DNA of 64,000 nucleotides. Source: Phycisphaera sp. Its GTDB lineage: Bacteria; Planctomycetota; Phycisphaerae; Phycisphaerales; Zrk34. The translations under genes and the position numbers were made by a program. Location of the stretch: positions 1-64,000 of the forward strand of contig WGMA01000002.1 in NCBI GenBank assembly GCA_016125285.1, in the 5' to 3' direction. Numbering within the stretch: position 1 is the first letter of the stretch; every line of letters starts with the position of its first letter. The notes below the pieces were generated by a model. The model saw only the letters and a program-made list of their open reading frames with translations, was not told the origin of the DNA and did not search any database. Positions 1 to 11,415 of the stretch are shown one piece after another.

Positions 1-3000
1 GCGGCGGCGACGCGCCGACGGCGTCGCGGACGTACGTCGGGCCGGACGTGGACATCTCGGCGACGGCGATGCTCAGCGGCGACGGCGGCAAGGTCGTCGT
101 GTGGTCCGACGAGCAGACGCGGTACTTCGGCGACATCGACGCGTCGGGTGGCGCGGGCGGCGTGATCGAGGTCTCCGGCAAGCAGAACCTCGAGTTCGAC
201 GGCGCCGCTACCGCGGGCGCCGGCTCGATCCTGCTCGATCCGAAGTTCATTATCGTTCAGACGTCGGGCGGCAGCTCGATCACGGGCGACCTGCTGTTCA
301 ACAACAATCCCACGTCCACGGTGACGATTACGCCGGCTTCGCTGGTGGCGCTGCTGAACACGAACGGCTGGGTCACGCTGATGGCCAACACCGACGTGAC
401 CTTCAAGAATTCCTTTAATGCCAGCGGCGGTATCGCCAGTTCGCTGTACGTCTACGCGGGCCGCAGCATCATCATTGATCCGAGCGTCACCATCCAACTC
501 GACGGCGCGTTCACCGGCATGTTTAACGTCGGTCAGGCCATGGGCGTGATCGCCAGCGAACGCGTGGCCGGTCCCGCGAACTTCACCATGGGGGCCAACA
601 GCGTCATCGATACGTTTGATGGCCTGACGAACAGCGACGTGAACATCACGGGAACGAATCCGATCGGCGTGAAGGCCGGCGACGAGACGGGTCAGGTGAC
701 GCTGGCCAACGTGAGCACCAGCGAGTACGGCGGCGTTCACGTCCACACCGACGCGTCGTCGGGCATCCTGGTCACGGGCATGATCGCGAGCAACAGCCTG
801 GGCACCATCGCGCTGGAAGCAGACGAGCCGACGGCGGACGTGGTGATCAACGGCTCTCTGGTGGGCACCACGCCGGTGTACATCCGCGCCGGGCGTAACG
901 TGGTTCTCGGCGCCGGCGCGACGATCGCGGTCGACGACGACGTCAGCATCCAGGCGGGCACGAGGGGCTCGGGCGCGGTGCAGATGTCCTCGACGTCATC
1001 GATCGAGTCGTACTTCAGCACGGTTGAGATCGGCGCGAACGGGCAGATCGATCTGGCGAGCGTCACGGCGGGCGACGCGTTCGATGACGCCATCCGCATC
1101 TCGGCGCTGGGCGATATCGTGGACGCCAACGGCGCGGCGGCGAACGTGACGGCGCAGGGCAGTTCCGAGGCCGGCGCCGAAATCATCTCGAACGGCACGA
1201 TCGGCTCGCTGGCCGACCCGATCGAGGTCGACGTCCACGCGCTGGCGACGTACACGGCCGTCAACGGTGGCGATCAGTTCTTCAAGTTCCTGTCGACGGT
1301 GACCGATCTTGAGATGTCCGCCGGGCGTGGCAACGGGGCCGAGATCCACCTCGACGGCACCGGGTTCAACATTCAGGACAACGATAACATCGGGATCCAG
1401 GCGGGCGACGGCTTGCTCGACCTCCGCGCCGACACGGTGACGATCATTGCCAACAACTTCGGCCAGGCCGGCTCGCCGGTGAACATCGACGCGGGCACGA
1501 TCGACACGACCGGGGTGACCGGCACGGTGATCCCGCCGGATACGGTGCAGAGCCTGCTGACGTTGACCATCGATCCCAACGTGACCGGCGGCGACTACAT
1601 CGTGCGCCACGACGGTCCGGTCGTGATCAACACCAACATCACCAACAGCGACTCGCTCGGCCGCATCGAGATCGAGGCCGGCGGCGATCTGACGCTCAAC
1701 AGCGGGCGCACGATCAACGCGATGGGCATCAGCGGCGACGTTGAGCTCTACTCGCAGCAACACCTGCTGGTCAACGGCGCCGTTCAGGCGGGCCGAGACG
1801 TTGAAATCAGCGGCATCGTCGATGTGGCTTTTGGTAACGCGTCCAGCGTCGCCGCGGTGAAGAACGTGACGATCAACGCTTCGCTGCTCGGCTCTGTGGG
1901 GGGCACGGTGCTGAGCATTGCCGACGGCGCGACAATCGACGCCAGCACGGGCACACTGGATATCGCGGCCTACGGAGACGCGTTGATCACCGGCCTGTCC
2001 TCGTCGAGCACCGATCCGTTCGCGATCACGATCCACGCGGACGGCAGGATTTCCGACAACGGCGACACGAATGTCGATATCGCGGCGACGAGTGGCGGCG
2101 GCGTTCTGCTCGAGGCGCAGACGGGCATTGGTGACACGTCAGAGGGCGCCGACATCGACGTCGACGTCAACAGCCTGAACGCCGAGACCGTCGCCGGCAA
2201 CCTCGTGATCACGGGCGACACCGGCATGGTGGTCGAAGAGGTGACGAATCGCGGGGCCGGCGACGTGATCATCAAGACGCTCGCGGGCGGCATGTCGTTG
2301 CACACGATCGAGTCCGGCGGCGGCATGGTTACCGTCGAATCCTTTGACGACATCTATGTCGACGGCGACATCGTCGGCGCCGATACGGTTCTGCTCCACT
2401 CCGGCCTCAATGACTCGGGGCCGATCGCGTTCGGCGACATGCAGGGCGCGGGGTTTGCTTCGATCATCGCCGACCACATCATCCTTCAGGCCGGTGACGG
2501 CGTGGGCGGTTCCAACACGGCGACGATCGACGCGGAGACCAACGGGCCGTTCTTCGGTCGTATGGACCTGTCCGCCCCGTTGAGTTACGAGTACCGCGTC
2601 GACAAGTCGATCGATACGGACGTCGACAGCACCGGCGATCTGACGCGTTTCGGAGTCGACGGTGATCCCGTCGGCATGCCCTACAGCCTCGTTTCGTACG
2701 ACGGCGATGTCACGATCGGCGGACCACCGCCGACGGAGGTCGCGCTCGCTCTTACCGCGGCCGGCGCTGTGAACGTGCAGAACGGTTCGTTCAACCTCTC
2801 GAGCCTTTCGATCACATCGGGCGGCGACGTAACGATCTTCGGCACGGGCAACATCTTCGCGATGACCGGCGGGGTAGACATCACCGCCGCCGGAAACATC
2901 TTCCAGAACGGCCACATTGTCACGCAGGGTGGCGATGTGACGCTCGCCACCGACGCCAACTACTTCAACGCCGCGTCGACCGTGATCCAGAGCAACGGCG

Positions 3001-6000
3001 GCAACATCACCGTGACGGCCGACAACAACGCGGACTCCGACGGCGCGCTGACGATGAACGCGACGTCGTCGTTTGATGCGGGATCGGGTCAGATCGCGTT
3101 GTTCTCGTACGATCAGCTCACGCTCTCGCAGCTGGCGACGACGAGCAGCTCTCCGCAGGCGGTGATCATCACCACGCCGAGCGGCGACGTGGTGGAGAAC
3201 GCCGGCGGACCGACGAACATCGTCGCGCCCAACGGCGGGCTGTTCGTCGATGTCGGCGGCGGGTTCGGCAACTTCGGCGCGATCAAGACGCAGGTCGCCG
3301 GACTCGACGTCTCGGCTGGAGGCGCGGTCAACGTGACCAACACGGGGGCGCTGAACCTCATCGACGCCGATTTCGATGGCGTGGCCCTGTCGGCGCCGTC
3401 CGCGAACATCAGCGCCAGCAGCCCGCTGACGATCTTCGACGACGTGAACGTCACCGGCAGTTCGACGTTCACCGCGGGCGGATCGGCGAACGCGGGCGAC
3501 AACCTGACGATCACCAACGGCGCCGTCGTGACGCTGAATTCCGCGAGCAACGGCACGCTGTCGTTCTATGCGGGTGACGACATCGTCTTCAGCGGGGGCG
3601 GCTCCATCGTCACCATGGGCGGCGGCAACCACACGGTCGATCTCGACGCGGAATTCTCCATCGACGACGCGTTCGGCGGTTCGGTCACGCAGACCGGCTC
3701 GTCTACCAGCGTCACGACGGACAATCTGTTCATTCACGCTCACGCCGACGGCTCCGGCAACGGCATCGGCGATGCGTCCCAGGAGTTGGTGGTCAACGTC
3801 AGCGACCTGAGCGCGACCACGGCGGACTTCCCGGCCCCGATCATCATCAACAACATGGGCGGGGTGAGCGCCCTGAGCGTCGACGCGGGAACGTCTGACG
3901 TGACGCTGGCCTTCGGGGGACCCGTTGCCGACAATGACGCGTCGCTCGACGTGATCGGCGACATGGTCGACATCATCACCACCACCGTCGGCACGTTCGG
4001 CACCAACTCCAATCCGATCGATATCGACGCGAACGATCTGCGGGTGAATACGTCCACCATGGGCGGCTCAGATCAGTTCATCCGCGAACCCAACGGCGTT
4101 TCTGCGCTGTTCCTCGCCGCGGGCGGCGGCGACGTGCACCTCGACGTGCCCACCGGCACGATCGAGGACAGCGACGGATCGCTCGACGTGATCGCCAATC
4201 AGTTCAGCGTGGTGTCGGGCAGCTCGGGCAACCCGGGCGGTCTGGGTTCGGCGAGCTTCCCGATCCAGACGCAGATCGCCAACCTCGACGTGGACCTGTT
4301 CTTCGGCGGCGAGGTGCACGCCGACAACAACGGGCCTCTCGGCTTCTATGACTTCACCGGCGACGGGTTCGGCGTGAACGCGCCGGACGGCGGATCGGTT
4401 CGGGCGACGGGTTCGGTGTCGCTCGGAACCGACCTGTCCGTTGGCGGCGACTTCCTGCTTGAAGCGATGACGGCGACGGGCATACAGAACATCAACGTCG
4501 ATGCGTTCATCGAGTTTGCGCCGGTCGGGTCCGGCACGCTGACCCTGCGTGCGGCCGATGACGTGGTGTTCAGCGCCGGGCAGCGCATCACGCGCGCCGG
4601 CGGGCCCACGGACATCCACAACGTTGCTATTGAGGTGAACAGCGAAGACGACGTCGTCGCGGACAGCGCCGGCGGCAACGTGCGGCAGCTGGACGCGGTC
4701 ACCACGTCGGTCACGGCCGACTCGCTGCGCATCGAGAATCTCGGTTCGTCGAGCGGCCCGCTCGCGGGCACCGACGTCGCCATGTCGTTCCTCGATCCGT
4801 TCATCACCGACGTCAACGACCTGGAACTCGTCGCCAACGGCGGCGACACGGCGGCGACGATCCACAACGTTTCGGACCTGAGCAATCTCGGGGTGTTTGT
4901 CGGGGGAGGCTACGTTCGACTGATCGTCGACGGAGCGATCGAAGACATGGACGGCAGCCTCGACGTGATTGCCGGCGCGTTGATCCTCAACGCCAACGGC
5001 AGCATCGGCAGCGCGGGCAACATCGATACGAGCGTCGACTTCCTCGACGTCAGCACCCCGATGGGCACGGACGTTCAGATCATCAACGCCATCCCGCTGA
5101 TCCTCTCGGACCTCGATTCGGATGGCTACAGCGTCAACGCGCCGATGACGGGCGTGTTCATCGAGTCCACCGGTGCGATGGATATCGTCTCCGACGTGAT
5201 CGTCGGCGGATTCTCCGACTTCGTTGCGATCGGTAACCCCGGCACGCCGGGCGACGACCTGACTCTGGACAGCATCAACGCCCATCTGCAGACGGCTGAT
5301 GGCAGCATCGCGTTCATTGCCGGCGACAATCTGATCATCGATAACTCGTCGATCAGCACGACGCTGGGCGCCAGTTCGACGGTGTTCCTCGAGGCCGACG
5401 AGGAGGACGACCAGCTGTTCGACTCGGCGGGTGGCCAGATTGTCCAGATCGGCGCCGGCACGGCCATCACGGCCAACTACCTGACGATCCAGCGTAACGG
5501 CACTGTGGGCAGCATCCTTCAGCCGCTCGAGGTCGACGTCGACCAGATCACGCTGACGCAGGTGGTCGGCGGTCGTTCGAGCAACGTGTTCATCTCAGAA
5601 CTCGACGGCCTGGACGCGCTAAGCATCGACGCCGGCACCAACGGCGATCTGTTCCTCACGTCCGGTGGCAGTGTGATGGACGTTGACGGCTCGGTCGATG
5701 TGATCGCTTCGAACCTCACGGTGACCCTGACGGGCGCAATGGGTGGCTCGCAGTTTGGCACGAGCGTCAATCCCATCCGCACGCAGGTTGGTTCGATGAC
5801 CGTCAATACGTCATCGGGTAACGGCGACCAGTTTATCGAGGAGGATTCCGGTCTCACCGCGTTTAACCTGAACTCCGGAATGAGCGGCAACATCGACCTG
5901 AGCGGTGGCACCGGCGACCTGCTCAACGGTTCGCTCACGGGCAACAACATCACGGTCGCCACCAACGGCGACCTGGGCACGATGGTCAGCCCGATCGGCA

Positions 6001-9000
6001 TCGCCGCGAACGGCACCCTTGACCTGTCCGGCGTGACGGGCAGCGTGTTCACGAGCGTGCCGATGGATACGACCATCTCCTCGCCCGTGACGCTCAGCAC
6101 GCCGGGGCAGGTGTTCTCGGTAACCTCGCCGGGCGGCTTCGACATCATCGTCGACGCGGGGATCACGATCACCGCGAACAACGTGACGGTGTCGCTGAAC
6201 TCGGGCGACGATGTGTTCGTCAACCAGCCGATCACCGCCAATCTCGGTACGACGGGCAGCGTGATCGACATCGTCGCACCCGGCGTCGTCTCGCTGAACG
6301 CCGCGCTGCGGGCGCAGTCTGTGACGGTCAACGGCGACACCAACGGCGACGGTACCGGCGACGCGCTGGCGTTCGGCAGCGGCGCGTCGATCTCCGCGAG
6401 CGCGATCTATCTGCAATCGGGTTCGGGCAGCGGCACGTCGACGGTGAACGCGGCGACCAACAGCCCGACGTTCCGCAACTTCTCCGGCGGCGCCACGTCG
6501 CCCAGCACGTTCGAGATGATCCAGGACGGCGCGCTGACCGACGCACTCATCCCGTCGGCGGCGCAGTTCGGCGCGGGCGTCACGGGTATCAACTACCTGC
6601 TCGCGTCCAACACCGACGACGTCAACGTCATCAGCACCACGAAGCTTGCCGGCACGAACCTGACACTCATCTCGCCGACCGGAGTGACCATCAACAGCGG
6701 CTTCAACCTCCGGTCGTTGGACATCAACACGCCGGTGTTCACGTTCCTGGGCAGCACGTCCGACACGCTGGCGACGACCGTGGGGAATTTCGACGCCGAC
6801 GGCGACGTCAGCCTGGGCGACTTCACGGTGTTCCAGTCCGCCGGAATCCTGAACATCGGCGGTAGCGTCAGCGGGCCCGGCCAGGAGTTCGTCGCCAGCG
6901 CGAGCGGTAACCTGACCATTGGCGGCAACGTCTCCACCGCGACCCCGTCGGCCACGGGGTCGCCGGCGCAGGGCCAGGACGTCATCCTCTCGGGCGCGAA
7001 CGTCACCGTGGGCAACATCTTCACCGACGGCGGCGACAACATGTCGAATATGGCGACCGGCGCTTCCGCGGGCGACATCATGATCACCGCGAGCGGAACG
7101 GCGACGGTGGGCAACCTGTCCGCCACCGGCGGCAGCGGCCTCAACGGTGGCAACGGCGGCAACGTGACGATCGCCGGCAACGTCATCTCGGTCGGTTCGA
7201 TCAATACCGGCGGCGGGGCGGGCGACCTGGAGTTCGAGGGCACGCTTGGCAGCGCCGGAAACGTGACGCTCAACCCAGTCTCGATGGTGACGCTCAACGG
7301 CGGCATCAACGCCCGCGGTGGATTCGCGACCGGCGGCGCCGGCAGCATCCTGCTCATCGACGACCAGCCCGGCGGGTTCGGGCCCACGGCGACGATCCTC
7401 GCGAACGAGGGCTTTACCGTAACCGAACTGATGTCGGAGTTCTCGAACAGCTACGCCAACGTCTCCAACGCCAGCTTCCTCTCGGCGTACGGCTTCGTCG
7501 TCTACGACGAGCGCGGCGCCGGCAGCGGTGACCTGCTGCCCCAGTTTGCCGCAGACGGCCTGGAGGCCTACATCCAGGGTGGCGGCAACCTGCTCGTGAC
7601 GGGCTACGACACGCTCGGGTCGCCGACCGACACGGTGCTTGCGAATCTGGTGCGCGCGATCAATCCCAGCGATCAGGTCAGCAGCGTCGCCGACTGGCAG
7701 ACGGCGAACGTCAACCACCCGATCCTCAACGGCCCGTACGGCGACTACCGCAACATCACGTTCACCGCGACGGGATACGACGACGACACGCTCCACCCGG
7801 ACACGGCGCGCGGAGCGGTTGAGCTGGCCTCGACGCCCGGCCAGTCCAGCCGCATCATCTTTACGGACCTGCCCGGCGCGGGCGGTTCGGTCGGCTATTG
7901 GAACGGCGGTGAGAGCGGCAGCGGCGCCGACGCCCAGCCCGACTTCTACGACGGCGGCATCCCGCAGAACATCTTCCTGAACTACGCGGCCTTCGCGGCG
8001 CAGGGCGGTACGAGCGGAAACGACGGCATGGTCACCATCAACGGCAACACGAAGCTCGGCACGGACGTGACCATCGACGCCGGCGAGGTCCGATTCAACG
8101 GCAGCATCAACTCCGTGTCGCCGACGCTGCCGAGCGAGTTGTACGTCAACACCCACGGCGCCGATGTGTACTTCAACGGCGCGATCGGCGCGGGCGCCAA
8201 CAACGTGTTCGGCGGCGGCGACGATCGACCGCTGGCCCACCTCGAGACCAACACGCTCGGCGGCATGACGTTCTTCGGCGGCCGCATCATCGTCCTTGAC
8301 GGCAGCTCCGGCGAGTTCAACTCCGCCGCGAGCATCACCAACGACCTGGCGATCATGGAGTCCGGCATCGGCGATATCAACTTCGGCGGCCCGGTCGATT
8401 CGGGCGGCGGCAACCACTTCAACCTGTCGGTCGGATCGCCGAGCGGCGGCAACGTGCTGTTCAGCATGCCGGTCGGTTCGGGCCAGGCGCTCGGCACGCT
8501 GACCGTTACCACGGGCGGCAGCGGTCGCACCTCGCTCGGCGGCAACATCACCACCGTCGCCGATCAGGCGTTCAATTCGCCGGTCAACCTCACCAACTCC
8601 GTTACGCTCGTCGGCACCAATATCACCTTCGCGAAGAGCCTCAACGGTGGCGGTTTCGACGTCAACGTGAACTCCATGAACAACGGCACGACGACGTTCG
8701 CCGGCGACATCACCAACGTCAATAACCTCACCACCAACGCCGACGGCACGACCGTGTTCACCGGCGGCATGATCATGGCCATGAACCTGACGACCAACGA
8801 CATGGTCACGGCCAGTCCGAGCACCAACTTCGGCACGACCACCACGAACTTCAACGGCGGCTTTGAGACCGACGCCAGCGCCGGCGGCGGGGAAACCGTC
8901 AACGTCGCTCAGGTCGTCGGCAGTGGCGGCGGTGGCGCGACCGGCGGGGCCGTGGCGCCCGACTCAGTCGAAGGGATCCTCGCCGAGCTGGGTATCGCTG

Positions 9001-9308
9001 TGCCCGATAGCCTCAAGGGCGACAAGCCCGCCGAACTCATGGGCGGTTCGTTCAAGGCGTTCGCCGCGTCGACCAACAACGCGACGTTCGACCCGGTCAA
9101 GTTCGTGATCTATCTGAAGACCGATCCGAACCAGGCCGAGACTGTCCAGATGCTCAAGGACCTCAAGGCCGTGTTCGACCAGCTCGATGGCCTCAACGCC
9201 TCGGCGGCGAAGATCAGCGAAGCGAAGGACAAGATCCTCAAGAAGGTTCTGCCCGAAGGCATGACCGCCAACCAGTTGCAGGTGATCCTGTTGATGCTGT
9301 CGATGTGA
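1..9308 (+). CDS. Giant filamentous-hemagglutinin-type adhesin, 5' end outside window
   Basis: The frame is open from base 3 to the stop at 9308 (about 3,100 residues), so the real start and any secretion domain lie upstream. A GTG at 48 is only the first possible start inside the window. The first 70 residues (pattern GGKVVVWSD, then SGGAGGVIEVSG) resemble the segment after the two-partner-secretion domain of FhaB-like proteins. Most of the rest is Gly/Asn/Asp/Thr-rich beta-helix sequence, and I noticed no cysteine. At least three degenerate tandem units of roughly 260-330 residues start near nt 3240, 4190 and 4960; they share LDVIA, AGDD and SAGG-type blocks. Around nt 7330-8010 a non-repetitive globular stretch resembles a class I glutamine-amidotransferase/ThuA-like fold. 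The last 110 residues are helical and charged. It is probably exported to the cell surface. No transporter (TpsB) gene is visible. The gene ends 18 bp before the convergent ligase. Confidence 0.85.
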   Translation, partial: GGDAPTASRTYVGPDVDISATAMLSGDGGKVVVWSDEQTRYFGDIDASGGAGGVIEVSGKQNLEFDGAATAGAGSILLDPKFIIVQTSGGSSITGDLLFNNNPTSTVTITPASLVALLNTNGWVTLMANTDVTFKNSFNASGGIASSLYVYAGRSIIIDPSVTIQLDGAFTGMFNVGQAMGVIASERVAGPANFTMGANSVIDTFDGLTNSDVNITGTNPIGVKAGDETGQVTLANVSTSEYGGVHVHTDASSGILVTGMIASNSLGTIALEADEPTADVVINGSLVGTTPVYIRAGRNVVLGAGATIAVDDDVSIQAGTRGSGAVQMSSTSSIESYFSTVEIGANGQIDLASVTAGDAFDDAIRISALGDIVDANGAAANVTAQGSSEAGAEIISNGTIGSLADPIEVDVHALATYTAVNGGDQFFKFLSTVTDLEMSAGRGNGAEIHLDGTGFNIQDNDNIGIQAGDGLLDLRADTVTIIANNFGQAGSPVNIDAGTIDTTGVTGTVIPPDTVQSLLTLTIDPNVTGGDYIVRHDGPVVINTNITNSDSLGRIEIEAGGDLTLNSGRTINAMGISGDVELYSQQHLLVNGAVQAGRDVEISGIVDVAFGNASSVAAVKNVTINASLLGSVGGTVLSIADGATIDASTGTLDIAAYGDALITGLSSSSTDPFAITIHADGRISDNGDTNVDIAATSGGGVLLEAQTGIGDTSEGADIDVDVNSLNAETVAGNLVITGDTGMVVEEVTNRGAGDVIIKTLAGGMSLHTIESGGGMVTVESFDDIYVDGDIVGADTVLLHSGLNDSGPIAFGDMQGAGFASIIADHIILQAGDGVGGSNTATIDAETNGPFFGRMDLSAPLSYEYRVDKSIDTDVDSTGDLTRFGVDGDPVGMPYSLVSYDGDVTIGGPPPTEVALALTAAGAVNVQNGSFNLSSLSITSGGDVTIFGTGNIFAMTGGVDITAAGNIFQNGHIVTQGGDVTLATDANYFNAASTVIQSNGGNITVTADNNADSDGALTMNATSSFDAGSGQIALFSYDQLTLSQLATTSSSPQAVIITTPSGDVVENAGGPTNIVAPNGGLFVDVGGGFGNFGAIKTQVAGLDVSAGGAVNVTNTGALNLIDADFDGVALSAPSANISASSPLTIFDDVNVTGSSTFTAGGSANAGDNLTITNGAVVTLNSASNGTLSFYAGDDIVFSGGGSIVTMGGGNHTVDLDAEFSIDDAFGGSVTQTGSSTSVTTDNLFIHAHADGSGNGIGDASQELVVNVSDLSATTADFPAPIIINNMGGVSALSVDAGTSDVTLAFGGPVADNDASLDVIGDMVDIITTTVGTFGTNSNPIDIDANDLRVNTSTMGGSDQFIREPNGVSALFLAAGGGDVHLDVPTGTIEDSDGSLDVIANQFSVVSGSSGNPGGLGSASFPIQTQIANLDVDLFFGGEVHADNNGPLGFYDFTGDGFGVNAPDGGSVRATGSVSLGTDLSVGGDFLLEAMTATGIQNINVDAFIEFAPVGSGTLTLRAADDVVFSAGQRITRAGGPTDIHNVAIEVNSEDDVVADSAGGNVRQLDAVTTSVTADSLRIENLGSSSGPLAGTDVAMSFLDPFITDVNDLELVANGGDTAATIHNVSDLSNLGVFVGGGYVRLIVDGAIEDMDGSLDVIAGALILNANGSIGSAGNIDTSVDFLDVSTPMGTDVQIINAIPLILSDLDSDGYSVNAPMTGVFIESTGAMDIVSDVIVGGFSDFVAIGNPGTPGDDLTLDSINAHLQTADGSIAFIAGDNLIIDNSSISTTLGASSTVFLEADEEDDQLFDSAGGQIVQIGAGTAITANYLTIQRNGTVGSILQPLEVDVDQITLTQVVGGRSSNVFISELDGLDALSIDAGTNGDLFLTSGGSVMDVDGSVDVIASNLTVTLTGAMGGSQFGTSVNPIRTQVGSMTVNTSSGNGDQFIEEDSGLTAFNLNSGMSGNIDLSGGTGDLLNGSLTGNNITVATNGDLGTMVSPIGIAANGTLDLSGVTGSVFTSVPMDTTISSPVTLSTPGQVFSVTSPGGFDIIVDAGITITANNVTVSLNSGDDVFVNQPITANLGTTGSVIDIVAPGVVSLNAALRAQSVTVNGDTNGDGTGDALAFGSGASISASAIYLQSGSGSGTSTVNAATNSPTFRNFSGGATSPSTFEMIQDGALTDALIPSAAQFGAGVTGINYLLASNTDDVNVISTTKLAGTNLTLISPTGVTINSGFNLRSLDINTPVFTFLGSTSDTLATTVGNFDADGDVSLGDFTVFQSAGILNIGGSVSGPGQEFVASASGNLTIGGNVSTATPSATGSPAQGQDVILSGANVTVGNIFTDGGDNMSNMATGASAGDIMITASGTATVGNLSATGGSGLNGGNGGNVTIAGNVISVGSINTGGGAGDLEFEGTLGSAGNVTLNPVSMVTLNGGINARGGFATGGAGSILLIDDQPGGFGPTATILANEGFTVTELMSEFSNSYANVSNASFLSAYGFVVYDERGAGSGDLLPQFAADGLEAYIQGGGNLLVTGYDTLGSPTDTVLANLVRAINPSDQVSSVADWQTANVNHPILNGPYGDYRNITFTATGYDDDTLHPDTARGAVELASTPGQSSRIIFTDLPGAGGSVGYWNGGESGSGADAQPDFYDGGIPQNIFLNYAAFAAQGGTSGNDGMVTINGNTKLGTDVTIDAGEVRFNGSINSVSPTLPSELYVNTHGADVYFNGAIGAGANNVFGGGDDRPLAHLETNTLGGMTFFGGRIIVLDGSSGEFNSAASITNDLAIMESGIGDINFGGPVDSGGGNHFNLSVGSPSGGNVLFSMPVGSGQALGTLTVTTGGSGRTSLGGNITTVADQAFNSPVNLTNSVTLVGTNITFAKSLNGGGFDVNVNSMNNGTTTFAGDITNVNNLTTNADGTTVFTGGMIMAMNLTTNDMVTASPSTNFGTTTTNFNGGFETDASAGGGETVNVAQVVGSGGGGATGGAVAPDSVEGILAELGIAVPDSLKGDKPAELMGGSFKAFAASTNNATFDPVKFVIYLKTDPNQAETVQMLKDLKAVFDQLDGLNASAAKISEAKDKILKKVLPEGMTANQLQVILLMLSM

Positions 9309-9326
9309 CGAAGTCCGGCGGCGATG

Positions 9327-10691
9327 TCAGGCGGACGAAGAGGGCGGCGTGGCGCGACGCATGGTCTTGAACCGATCGGTCGTCAGCGACTCGGTGGTCG
9401 TTTCGATCTTCATCGGGACCTTGTAGTCCTCGACGCGATCCTTCAGGAAGGCGCGGACGCGCTGCGTGAGTTCCGCGGGCTTGATCGCATCGGCGGTGCG
9501 GACGGTCGCGCAGACGATGGAGCCGAGGATCGCGTTGGCCTGGCCGAACACCGCGACCTCGAGCACCTCGGGCATCTGGGCGATCACGGCTTCCACCTCG
9601 GCCGGGTAAACCTTGCGGCCTCCCACGTTGATGATGTCCGAGTCGCGGCCGAGGAACCGCACGTAGTCGCCGTCGACCTCGACCATGTCACCGGTCATGA
9701 ACCAGCCGTCGTCGGTGAACGGGCTGGGCGCGTTGAGGTATCCGAGCATCGAGCTCTCGGCCTTGATCTGCAGGCGGCCGTCGACGACGCGCGTCTCGTA
9801 GCCCTCGCCGCCGATCTTCACCCACAGCGAGTCGCTGCTGCGGGACTGCGAACGCAGCGTGCCGACCTCGGACGTGCCGTACTTCTGGATGATCTCGACG
9901 CCGGGAAACATCTCGCGGCAGCGGTCGAGCGTGTGCTGCGGCATCATCTCCGCGCCGTAGGTCACGAAGCGCAGCGACGAGAGGTCGTAGTCGCGCCACA
10001 CGCCACTGATGCCCATCAGGTTCAGGAAACTCGGCGCGACCGGCAGCACCTCGACGCCGTGCCGCTGCACGAGTTCGCAGACGCCTTCGGGCGTGCGGTC
10101 GTCGCAGAGGATGAGGCAACTGCCGTTCGACAGGCAGTAGAACAGCGTGTCGACGCCGCCGATGTGGTCGAACAGCAGAAACGCGAGGGTGCGGTAGTTC
10201 TTGCGCCGTGTCTGGTACTTGAGCATCAGCCGCGTCACGTCATGCACGACGGCCTTCGGTTCGCTCGTCGAGCCGGACGAGAACAGCACGAGCCCCGGGC
10301 GTCGGGCGTCGCGTAGGGTCGCGTAGATATCGTGATCGGCCGTGTTGTCGGTCCGCGTGAGTTGAGGCTCGTCGACGCCGTGACAGCGGACGATCCACTC
10401 GGCCTGGGCGATCGCGATGTACGCGTCGGCGTGCTCGTCGGAGTTGGGCGCGATCAGGGCCGCGACCGCGTGCAGTTCGATCAGGGCGAGCAGCGTCGCC
10501 ATCGCGTTCGGGCTGAACCCGCCGCGCAGCACGACGATGCTGCCCGGCCCGATGCCCGCCTGCGCGAATGATTCACGCAGTTCGTCGGCGCGTTGCGCGA
10601 GCCACGCGTAGGTGTACGATTCGCCGCGCCACACGAAGGCCTCGTCGCCGGCGCGTTCGCCAAAGATGCTGCGGAGGAACGTCAGCGGCAC
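9327..10691 (-). CDS. AMP-forming acyl/aminoacyl ligase (ANL superfamily, DltA-like role)
   Basis: This 454-aa adenylating enzyme is expected to activate a carboxylic or amino acid with ATP and load it onto a carrier protein. Visible ANL motifs are the phosphate-binding loop LFSSGSTSEPKA (about residues 135-147), the A5 motif QKYGTSEVG, the hinge region FLGRDSDIINVGGRKVYPAEVE, and a C-terminal catalytic-lysine region SLTTDRFKTMRR. It is slightly shorter than typical DltA (about 500 aa). It is the last gene of an operon that also encodes two carrier proteins, an MBOAT, a DltX-like microprotein and an SGNH protein, and its start lies 1 nt after the SDR stop codon. The substrate cannot be read from the sequence: D-alanine as in DltA is one option, another amino acid or a short acyl group is equally possible. 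Confidence 0.85.
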   Translation of the reverse strand: MPLTFLRSIFGERAGDEAFVWRGESYTYAWLAQRADELRESFAQAGIGPGSIVVLRGGFSPNAMATLLALIELHAVAALIAPNSDEHADAYIAIAQAEWIVRCHGVDEPQLTRTDNTADHDIYATLRDARRPGLVLFSSGSTSEPKAVVHDVTRLMLKYQTRRKNYRTLAFLLFDHIGGVDTLFYCLSNGSCLILCDDRTPEGVCELVQRHGVEVLPVAPSFLNLMGISGVWRDYDLSSLRFVTYGAEMMPQHTLDRCREMFPGVEIIQKYGTSEVGTLRSQSRSSDSLWVKIGGEGYETRVVDGRLQIKAESSMLGYLNAPSPFTDDGWFMTGDMVEVDGDYVRFLGRDSDIINVGGRKVYPAEVEAVIAQMPEVLEVAVFGQANAILGSIVCATVRTADAIKPAELTQRVRAFLKDRVEDYKVPMKIETTTESLTTDRFKTMRRATPPSSSA

Positions 10692-10692
10692 G

Positions 10693-11407
<715 letters not shown>

Positions 11408-11415
<8 letters not shown>

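Noticed and set aside
6781-6843. Dockerin-like calcium loop (DADGDVSLGDF) in the adhesin
   Set aside because: A single short Asp-rich match inside beta-helix sequence; no second loop, so likely chance.
5811-8417. Long antisense open frames under the adhesin (up to 868 codons)
   Set aside because: Arg/Val/His-rich shadow composition typical of the complement of high-GC coding sequence; no ribosome-binding sites or domains.
9309-9326. Terminator between the adhesin and the ligase gene
   Set aside because: Only an 18-bp gap with no adequate hairpin or T-run.
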